DNA of 5,582 nt from Oscillospiraceae bacterium. GTDB taxonomy: Bacteria > Bacillota > Clostridia > Oscillospirales > Oscillospiraceae. The translations under genes and the position numbers were made by a program. The stretch spans positions 1-5,582 of the forward strand of contig JAISAA010000340.1 of NCBI GenBank assembly GCA_031266955.1, given 5' to 3'. The notes beneath the pieces are model-generated. The model saw only the letters and a list, made by a program, of their open reading frames with translations. It was not told where the DNA came from and ran no database searches. Position 1 is the stretch's first letter; each line of letters opens with the position of its first letter. Shown here piece by piece: positions 1 through 3,856 of this stretch.

Positions 1-66
1 GTGGCAAAAGGTTGATATCTCGTTGTACTTATTTCTTAAATCGGCGCTTGGTCTGATTGCCGGCAT
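1..66 (-). CDS. Phd/YefM-family antitoxin, N-terminal fragment (runs off the left edge)
   Basis: The first 22 codons of a leftward gene are visible. The peptide begins MPAIRPSADLRNKYNEIS, which matches the conserved N-terminus of Phd/YefM-type antitoxins (short strand, then a 'DLRN-Y-EIS' helix). In this family the N-terminal half dimerises and binds the operator DNA, and the missing C-terminal half would neutralise a RelE/ParE- or YoeB-type toxin. The ATG at 66-64 is preceded by GGAGGG (78-73) at a 6-nt spacing, and a good promoter lies just upstream, so the start is well supported. It lies 70 nt downstream of the YoeB-type toxin gene and has its own promoter, so it probably opens a separate toxin-antitoxin module whose toxin is outside the window. 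The family call rests on only 22 residues. Confidence 0.72.
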   Translation of the reverse strand, partial: MPAIRPSADLRNKYNEISTFCH

Positions 67-72
67 AAAAAT

Positions 73-78
73 CCCTCC
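73..78 (-). promoter_or_regulatory. Ribosome binding site of the Phd/YefM-like gene
   Basis: GGAGGG on the minus strand lies 6 nt before the ATG at 66. It fixes the start of a gene of which only 66 bases are visible. Confidence 0.75.
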
Positions 79-85
79 GAACTTT

Positions 86-104
86 TGATACTCAGATTGT
101 ATCA
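86..104. promoter_or_regulatory. Candidate operator palindrome of the second toxin-antitoxin module
   Basis: TGATAC (86-91) and GTATCA (99-104) form a perfect 6-bp inverted repeat with a 7-nt centre. It covers the -10 box and probable start point of the Phd/YefM-like promoter. Antitoxins of this family bind palindromes at their own promoters. That this one is bound is inferred from position and symmetry only. Confidence 0.4.
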
Positions 105-124
105 TAATATGTATATGAACGCAA
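96..124 (-). promoter_or_regulatory. Promoter of the Phd/YefM-like gene
   Basis: On the minus strand, TTGCGT (124-119) is followed after 17 bp by TACAAT (101-96), with TGA directly before the -10 (extended -10). Transcription would start near position 89, about 23 nt before the ATG at 66. The promoter sits in the 70-nt gap after the toxin stop codon, so the second antitoxin can be expressed independently of the upstream operon. Confidence 0.65.
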
Positions 125-136
125 GAAATTTTCACG

Positions 137-400
137 TCAAGTATCGTTATAGTGGCCGCGGCATTGAGATATTTCTATTGCATCGCCCTTCAGCCGATAT
201 ACGATACGGTTTTCATCGTCGATCCTGCGAGACCACCACCCGGCAAGTGCGCCCTTCAGCGGTTCCGGCTTGCCGATGCCCGTGTACCCGTTCCTCTCGA
301 TGTCTTTCAAAAGCTTGTTTATGCGCCTGAGCGTTTTTTTGTCTTCTGCCTGCCAGCCGGTGTACTCGTCCCACGCTCTGTCGTGCCAGCTTTTAATCAT
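137..400 (-). CDS. yoeB: Txe/YoeB-family toxin (ribosome-dependent mRNA interferase)
   Basis: This 87-residue protein has the size and motifs of YoeB/Txe toxins, RelE-fold endoribonucleases that enter the ribosomal A site and cut mRNA, halting translation. Visible signatures are W10-DEY near the N-terminus, GKPEPLKG (43-50), the WSRRI-DEN-R-VY stretch (56-68) and the C-terminal CRGHY (80-84). From memory of the E. coli protein, the catalytic set E46, R65, H83 and Y84 is present at the same numbering, so the toxin looks active. Three residues (NDT) follow the usual HY end. The ATG at 400 overlaps the last 8 bases of the antitoxin gene, which implies translational coupling and antitoxin-first expression. 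YoeB is classically paired with YefM, but here the partner is of the RelB/DinJ type. No terminator with a T-tract is seen after the stop. Confidence 0.9.
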   Translation of the reverse strand: MIKSWHDRAWDEYTGWQAEDKKTLRRINKLLKDIERNGYTGIGKPEPLKGALAGWWSRRIDDENRIVYRLKGDAIEISQCRGHYNDT

Positions 401-653
401 CGTCCGCCTCTATGAGCTCGTGGGTGTGCCAATGCTCGGGCCCGTCGGTGACGCGCCGCCGCAGCTCCGCCATATTCGATTCCGAGTAAAACGGATCGAG
501 CTCTACGATGAAGGGCAGCTTTTGCTCTCGCAGCACTTTTTTTACGAACATATTCACCGCCACGGATACGTTCATACCCGTTTGGTCGCAGAACGAGTCA
601 AACAATTTTTTATCCCGCTCATCGACGCGTATGCTCATTGTAGTCATTGCCAT
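393..653 (-). CDS. RelB/DinJ-family antitoxin
   Basis: This 86-residue acidic-tailed protein is the first gene of a toxin-antitoxin operon. Residues 4-50 (TTMSIRVDERDKKLFDSF, then a helix through VNMFVKKVLRE) fit a ribbon-helix-helix DNA-binding domain. The following LPF and DPFYSESNM (53-61) and the C-terminal HELIEADDD are typical of clostridial RelB/DinJ proteins, in which the C-terminal region wraps and inactivates the toxin. The ATG at 653 is chosen because AGGAGG (668-663) lies 9 nt before it; a second ATG two codons in would be too far. The gene overlaps the YoeB-type toxin gene by 8 nt. It probably represses its own promoter through the palindrome at 698-714, alone or with the toxin. 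Confidence 0.88.
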   Translation of the reverse strand: MAMTTMSIRVDERDKKLFDSFCDQTGMNVSVAVNMFVKKVLREQKLPFIVELDPFYSESNMAELRRRVTDGPEHWHTHELIEADDD

Positions 654-662
654 AGAAAATTT

Positions 663-668
663 CCTCCT
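663..668 (-). promoter_or_regulatory. Ribosome binding site of the RelB/DinJ-like antitoxin
   Basis: A full AGGAGG on the minus strand stands 9 nt before the ATG at 653 and decides between the two nearby ATG codons. A site this strong fits the need to make antitoxin in excess of toxin. Confidence 0.8.
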
Positions 669-689
669 GATTTATTGGTTTGTATCTAC

Positions 690-717
690 ATTATATCACA
701 CCGTAACACGGTGTCAA
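690..717 (-). promoter_or_regulatory. Promoter of the RelB/DinJ-YoeB toxin-antitoxin operon
   Basis: On the minus strand a perfect TTGACA (717-712) is followed after 16 bp by a perfect TATAAT (695-690), with TGA directly before the -10 (extended -10). Transcription would begin near 683, about 30 nt before the antitoxin ATG. Such a strong core promoter usually needs repression, and an operator-like palindrome lies between its two boxes. Confidence 0.85.
698..714. promoter_or_regulatory. Operator palindrome in the toxin-antitoxin promoter
   Basis: ACACCGT (698-704) and ACGGTGT (708-714) form a perfect 7-bp inverted repeat around a 3-nt centre. It fills the spacer and touches the -35 box of the toxin-antitoxin promoter, where a bound ribbon-helix-helix antitoxin would block RNA polymerase. 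Autoregulation is established for RelB/DinJ systems; binding here is inferred. Confidence 0.7.
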
Positions 718-753
718 CTATTTTCTTCGGCGTTCAATCATTTACAGACCATC

Positions 754-767
754 GGCTTGCTCAAGCC
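754..767. repeat. Small hairpin in the divergent intergenic region
   Basis: GGCTTG (754-759) and CAAGCC (762-767) are complementary with a minimal loop. No T-tract follows on either strand, so this is not a convincing terminator. It is the only structure noted between the toxin-antitoxin promoter and the bipA promoter region. Confidence 0.25.
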
Positions 768-813
768 TGTCCCGCGGATTACCGTGCAATTTCAATCGGC
801 GGTACGCAAACGG

Positions 814-842
814 TTGCGTCCGTGGAAATTATGTGATATAGT
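814..842 (+). promoter_or_regulatory. Promoter of bipA
   Basis: TTGCGT (814-819), a 17-bp spacer and TATAGT (837-842), with TGA directly before the -10 (extended -10), form a plausible sigma-70/SigA-type promoter about 60 nt upstream of the bipA start. The -35 box is also one arm of a 6-bp inverted repeat, ACGCAA (804-809) and TTGCGT (814-819). This could be a regulator site, but no family is recognised. Confidence 0.6.
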
Positions 843-889
843 ATCCGCCAGCGGCGCGGCGTACCGCACCCGTTTGACTATATCATATA
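830..889. repeat. Long inverted repeat spanning the bipA -10 box and leader
   Basis: Positions 830-842 pair with 877-889 over 13 bp with a single G:T wobble (833:886); the core TGATATAGT / ACTATATCA is perfect. The loop is 34 nt and GC-rich. The left arm contains the extended -10 of bipA. The right arm ends two bases before the AAAGGA ribosome binding site, and read leftwards it is itself an extended -10 (TGATATAGT). It could be a two-site operator, a facing promoter, or a hairpin in longer transcripts entering from upstream. Confidence 0.5.
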
Positions 890-905
890 CTAAAGGACGC
901 AATTG

Positions 906-2729
906 ATGAAACAGCTTCGCAATATCGCGATCATAGCGCACGTCGATCACGGCAAGACCACTCTTGTGGACAAAATGCTCAGCCAATCCGGCGTTTTCCG
1001 CGAAAACCAGACGGTGTCCGAGCGCGTTATGGACTCCGGGGACTTAGAGCGAGAGCGCGGGATCACGATCCTCGCCAAAAACACCGCCGTCACCTACGAC
1101 GGCGTGAAGATCAATATCGTCGATACGCCCGGTCACGCCGATTTCGGCGGCGAGGTCGAGCGGATACTGAAAATGGTGAACGGCGTGCTGCTGCTCGTGG
1201 ACGCCGCCGAAGGCCCTATGCCGCAAACGCGCTTTGTGTTAGGCCGCGCGCTTGAGCTGGGCCACCGCGTCATCGTCGTTATAAACAAGATCGACCGCCC
1301 GGACGCGCGCGTAACGGAGGTCGTGGACGAGATTTTAGAACTGCTGCTCGACCTCGACGCCACGGATTTTCAGCTCGATTCCCCGATGATCTTCTGCTCC
1401 GCGCGGCGCGGCTGCGCGTCGTATTCCCCGGATACGGAGGGCGCGGATCTCTCCCCGCTGTTCAAGACTATAATAGAATACATCCCGGAGCCCGGGCGGG
1501 ACGAGAGCGCCCCGCTGCAAATGCTCGTATCCTCCATCGACTACAACGACTATGTCGGGCGCATAGCGATTGGCCGAATCGAGCGCGGCGTTTTGACGAA
1601 AAATCAAGAGATAGCGGTCTGCGATTTCCACGGAGAACGCCCCGTGCGCCGCGCCAAGGCCGTCAACCTGTTTGAGTTCGACGGACTTTCGCGCGCGAGC
1701 GTGACGGACGCCGCGGCGGGCGATATAATAGCGCTGTCCGGCATCGGCGACGTCACGATAGGCGACACAGTCTGCGCCCCGGACGCCGTCGAACCGCTGC
1801 CGTTTGTGCAAATCTCGGCGCCGACTATGGAGATGACGTTTTCCGTGAACGATTCCCCTTTCGCCGGGCGCGAAGGCAAATTCGTCACGACGCGCAATAT
1901 ACGCGACCGGCTCACGCGAGAGACTCTGAAGGACGTGTCCCTGCGCGTGACGGAGGTCCCGGACTCCGACGACTTTAACGTCGCCGGGCGCGGCGAAATG
2001 CACCTGTCCATACTTATAGAGACTATGCGGCGCGAGGGCTATGAATTTCAGGTCTCCCCGCCGCGCGTGCTGACGGCGGAGATAGACGGCAAGCTCTGTG
2101 AGCCCATCGAGCGCGTCGTCCTCGACGTGCCGGACGCCTCCGTCGGCGCCGTTATCGAAAAGCTCGGCTCGCGGCGCGGCGATATTTTGGAGATGACGCC
2201 GTCGGGGGGCCGCGTAAAGCTTGAGTTCCTCGTGCCGTCGCGCGGCTTGTTCGGCTACAGGAACGAATTTTTGACAGACACGCGCGGCGAGGGCATAATG
2301 TCCTCAGTCTTCGAGCGCTATGAGCCGTGGAAGGGCGGTATCTCGCGGCGCAGCGGCGGTTCTCTCGTCTCATATGAGACGGGCGAGGCCGTGACCTACG
2401 GGCTTTTTTCCGCGCAGGACAGGGGCCAGCTCTTTATCCTGCCCGGCGCCGCGGTCTACGCGGGAATGATCGTCGGCGCGTCGCCCAAGGCGGAGGACAT
2501 CACCGTCAACGTCTGCAAGCGCAAGCAGCTTACAAACATCCGCGCCGCCGGCTCGGAGGACGCCCTGCGCCTTGTCCCGGCAAAGCTGATGAGCTTAGAA
2601 CAATGCCTTGAATTTCTCGCCGACGACGAGCTGCTTGAGGTCACGCCGAAAAACCTGCGCCTGCGCAAAAGCGAGCTCGACCACTCGCAGCGCCTGCGCA
2701 GCGCCGCCCGTAAACGGGCGGATGCTTGA
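906..2729 (+). CDS. typA/bipA: Translational GTPase TypA/BipA
   Basis: This 607-residue ribosome-associated GTPase of the EF-G/LepA superfamily is implicated in 50S subunit assembly and in growth at low temperature or under stress. All G motifs are visible: AHVDHGKT (11-18), RGIT switch I with T54, DTPGH (73-77), NKID (127-130) and SAR (165-167). After the G domain come a beta-barrel domain, an EF-G-like domain with GRGEMHLSILIE, and the BipA-specific C-terminal region, recognisable by LFGYRNEFLTDTRGEG and KRKQLTNIR. The length is normal for the family and there is no sign of damage. The ATG at 906 is preferred to an in-frame TTG at 903 because AAAGGA (892-897) is 8 nt away and MKQLRNIAIIAHVDHGKTT is the usual family start. 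It is divergent from the toxin-antitoxin operon and separated from the downstream regulator operon by 321 nt of repeats, so it is probably transcribed alone. Confidence 0.96.
   Translation: MKQLRNIAIIAHVDHGKTTLVDKMLSQSGVFRENQTVSERVMDSGDLERERGITILAKNTAVTYDGVKINIVDTPGHADFGGEVERILKMVNGVLLLVDAAEGPMPQTRFVLGRALELGHRVIVVINKIDRPDARVTEVVDEILELLLDLDATDFQLDSPMIFCSARRGCASYSPDTEGADLSPLFKTIIEYIPEPGRDESAPLQMLVSSIDYNDYVGRIAIGRIERGVLTKNQEIAVCDFHGERPVRRAKAVNLFEFDGLSRASVTDAAAGDIIALSGIGDVTIGDTVCAPDAVEPLPFVQISAPTMEMTFSVNDSPFAGREGKFVTTRNIRDRLTRETLKDVSLRVTEVPDSDDFNVAGRGEMHLSILIETMRREGYEFQVSPPRVLTAEIDGKLCEPIERVVLDVPDASVGAVIEKLGSRRGDILEMTPSGGRVKLEFLVPSRGLFGYRNEFLTDTRGEGIMSSVFERYEPWKGGISRRSGGSLVSYETGEAVTYGLFSAQDRGQLFILPGAAVYAGMIVGASPKAEDITVNVCKRKQLTNIRAAGSEDALRLVPAKLMSLEQCLEFLADDELLEVTPKNLRLRKSELDHSQRLRSAARKRADA
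2704..2721 (+). repeat. GC-rich hairpin at the 3' end of bipA
   Basis: CCGCCCG (2704-2710), loop TAAA and CGGGCGG (2715-2721) form a perfect 7-bp stem over the last codons of bipA, ending 5 nt before the stop. The bases after it (ATGCTTGATAAC) are not T-rich, so a standard intrinsic terminator is doubtful. It may still slow polymerase or protect the 3' end. Confidence 0.4.
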
Positions 2730-2742
2730 TAACGTGCGCCTG

Positions 2743-2756
2743 CGCGCCGCGGCGCG
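2743..2756. repeat. Perfect 14-bp GC palindrome
   Basis: CGCGCCG followed by CGGCGCG with no loop forms a perfect palindrome inside the left end of the repeat block, immediately downstream of bipA. No T-tract follows, so it is not called a terminator. Confidence 0.5.
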
Positions 2757-2763
2757 GGCGACC

Positions 2764-2820
2764 GGGGACGGTCTCCCCTACACCGGTTCAACGTACCTCC
2801 GTCCACACCCACGGTGTAGG
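2764..2820. repeat. Two adjacent stem-loops (GGGGA/TCCCC and CCTACACCG/CGGTGTAGG)
   Basis: GGGGA (2764-2768) pairs with TCCCC (2774-2778). CCTACACCG (2777-2785) then pairs perfectly over 9 bp with CGGTGTAGG (2812-2820) around a 26-nt loop. The second stem shares its right arm with the next hairpin, so the two would be alternative folds. Confidence 0.5.
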
Positions 2821-2837
2821 CGTCTCGATTCGCCTAC
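2816..2837. repeat. Stem-loop GTAGGCG/CGCCTAC
   Basis: GTAGGCG (2816-2822) and CGCCTAC (2831-2837) are perfect 7-bp arms around an 8-nt loop. The stem overlaps the right arm of the preceding hairpin and leads directly into the next one. Confidence 0.5.
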
Positions 2838-2872
2838 GGCGGGCGAACACAGTTCGCCCCTACAGCCCGCCG
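2837..2872. repeat. Nested hairpins GGGCGAAC/GTTCGCCC
   Basis: GGGCGAAC (2841-2848) and GTTCGCCC (2852-2859) form a perfect 8-bp stem with a 3-nt loop, followed by CTACA. An alternative 8-bp stem pairs CGGCGGGC (2837-2844) with GCCCGCCG (2865-2872). Read on the minus strand, the TGTAGGGGCGAAC-type sequence resembles short dispersed repeats common in clostridial genomes; that comparison is from memory. Confidence 0.5.
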
Positions 2873-2892
2873 AAAAGGCCGCATCCCTCGTC

Positions 2893-2934
2893 CCCCCTTT
2901 GAGGGGGTTTCCAAAGGGGGATCTCCCACTTTGG
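2893..2934. repeat. Overlapping stem-loops CCCCCTTT/AAAGGGGG and CCAAAG/CTTTGG
   Basis: CCCCCTTT (2893-2900) pairs with AAAGGGGG (2913-2920) around a 12-nt loop. The 24-bp stretch 2911-2934 is itself an imperfect palindrome (CCAAAG and CTTTGG arms, one mismatch, then GGGA/TCCC). The two folds exclude each other. Confidence 0.5.
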
Positions 2935-2944
2935 CGGTTCTTTC

Positions 2945-2972
2945 CCCCATTTCTTTACGTAAAGAAATGGGG
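2945..2972. repeat. Perfect 28-bp palindrome
   Basis: Positions 2945-2958 and 2959-2972 are exact reverse complements with no loop, running from CCCCATTTC through the centre TTTACGTAAA to GAAATGGGG. No T-run follows on either strand, so terminator function is unlikely. It is AT-richer than the surrounding GC repeats and touches the right terminal arm of the block. Confidence 0.85.
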
Positions 2973-3038
2973 CGCCGCGCCGCGCAGGCGCAAAAGAGGC
3001 ATAGTGCCGCTCAATAATTGTTCCAAGTAATATGAAAC

Positions 3039-3043
3039 GAGGT
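3039..3043 (+). promoter_or_regulatory. Ribosome binding site of the response regulator gene
   Basis: GAGGT lies 7 nt before the ATG at 3051, separated by an A-rich spacer, and supports that start. Confidence 0.65.
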
Positions 3044-3050
3044 CAAAAAA

Positions 3051-3848
3051 ATGCCGGGTACAATACTCATAGTGGATGATGAAAAAAGCATAGTTGACAT
3101 CCTGAAATTCAACCTCGACCGCGAGGGCTACTCCACGCTTGAGGCATACGACGGCGAGGAAGCCCTGCAACGGCACGGCGAAGCGCGCCCGGATTTAATT
3201 CTTTTGGACGTCATGCTGCCGCATATCGACGGCTTTGAGGTCTGCCGCCGCATCCGCGAGACCGATATACTGACGCCGATAATTATGCTCACGGCGCGCG
3301 AGGAGGAAACCGACAAGATATTCGGCCTGGACATCGGCGCCGACGATTACGTCACCAAACCGTTCAAGGTGCGCGAGCTTATCGCGCGAGTGAGGGCGAA
3401 TATACGCCGCACGGCCGCACGGGATTTTGCCCCGGAATCAGTGGCCGAAGCCGAGCCCGGCGCGCGGACGCAGCTCGGCGCAAACCTCATAATAGACGAC
3501 GGGCTCCTTGACGCGTTCGTCGGAGACCGCGCCGCGGTGCTCACCCCGCGCGAGTTCGAGCTATTGAAATTTCTTTCCGCGTCGCCGGGACGGGTGTTCT
3601 CGCGTGAGGCGCTGATGCGCGATGTGTGGCAGTATGAATATTACGGCGACCTGCGCACCGTGGACGTCACCGTCCGCCGCCTGCGCGAAAAAATCGAGGA
3701 CTCAAGCGCTGACCCGAAATATATCCTCACAAGGCGCGGCGCGGGCTATTATTTCGCCGCCCAAACGGACGATTCCGAGCCTGAGGCCCGTGTTGATGAT
3801 GCTGATGATATTGCTGAAGCCGGCGAAGCCGGAGCTGCCGGAGGGTAA
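3051..3848 (+). CDS. walR-like: OmpR/PhoB-class response regulator, WalR-like
   Basis: This 265-residue cytoplasmic DNA-binding regulator is phosphorylated by a sensor kinase. The receiver domain (about 4-120) shows the acidic pair D9-D10, phospho-acceptor D53 in LILLDVMLP, T81, Y100 and K103 in DDYVTKPF. A linker follows, then a winged-helix output domain (about 142-236) with LTPREFELLKFL, SREALMRDVW, TVDVTVRRLREKIE and RRGAGYYF. Sequence style and the kinase plus WalH-like gene downstream fit WalR/YycF, the envelope-homeostasis regulator of Firmicutes, though PhoP/ResD relatives cannot be excluded. An unusual 28-residue acidic, Ala/Gly-rich tail (238-265) extends beyond the normal end. The kinase gene starts 8 nt after the stop, and the last two Gly codons (GGAGGG) supply a Shine-Dalgarno-like sequence for it. 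Confidence 0.92.
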   Translation: MPGTILIVDDEKSIVDILKFNLDREGYSTLEAYDGEEALQRHGEARPDLILLDVMLPHIDGFEVCRRIRETDILTPIIMLTAREEETDKIFGLDIGADDYVTKPFKVRELIARVRANIRRTAARDFAPESVAEAEPGARTQLGANLIIDDGLLDAFVGDRAAVLTPREFELLKFLSASPGRVFSREALMRDVWQYEYYGDLRTVDVTVRRLREKIEDSSADPKYILTRRGAGYYFAAQTDDSEPEARVDDADDIAEAGEAGAAGG

Positions 3849-3856
3849 GGTTAAAA

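Larger units (their letters stand above)
2735..2992. repeat. Palindrome-rich intergenic block bounded by 21-bp inverted repeats (MITE-like)
   Basis: The left arm (2735-2755) and the right arm (2972-2992, reverse complement) match at 20 of 21 positions, both beginning TGCGCCTGCGCG. The block starts 5 nt after the bipA stop and ends 58 nt before the response regulator start, so it fills nearly the whole gene-free gap. Inside are at least six further palindromes and no credible gene. A compact, non-coding, hairpin-rich unit with terminal inverted repeats resembles a MITE or composite palindromic repeat. No clear target-site duplication is seen, and the arms are low-complexity GC sequence, which weakens the case. 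Right of it, 2993-3050 is a short AT-richer leader for the regulator operon, without a clear promoter (at best a TAATAT at 3028). Confidence 0.5.

Noticed and set aside
270..836. A 188-codon plus-strand frame across the toxin-antitoxin genes
   Set aside because: It is antisense to two well-supported genes and their promoter and shows no family resemblance.
903..905. TTG as the start of bipA
   Set aside because: The adjacent ATG at 906 has better spacing (8 nt) from AAAGGA and gives the normal family N-terminus.
1335..2003. A 222-codon minus-strand frame antisense to bipA
   Set aside because: It lies wholly within the highly conserved bipA coding sequence, has no recognisable domain, and is explained by GC-rich codon structure on the opposite strand.
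2945..2972. The 28-bp palindrome as an intrinsic terminator
   Set aside because: No run of T follows on either strand, and the stem has no natural loop.
2735..2992. A CRISPR array in the hairpin-rich gap
   Set aside because: The repeats are inverted and of different sequence. There is no regular direct repeat with spacers.
2608..3030. A 140-codon plus-strand reading frame across the end of bipA and the intergenic repeats
   Set aside because: It overlaps bipA in another frame, has no convincing ribosome binding site, and most of its sequence is a translation of palindromes. Such frames are typical artefacts of dispersed repeats.
3004..3033. A clear promoter directly upstream of the response regulator
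   Set aside because: TAATAT at 3028-3033 is a possible -10, but no acceptable -35 lies at the right distance, so it was not called as a feature.
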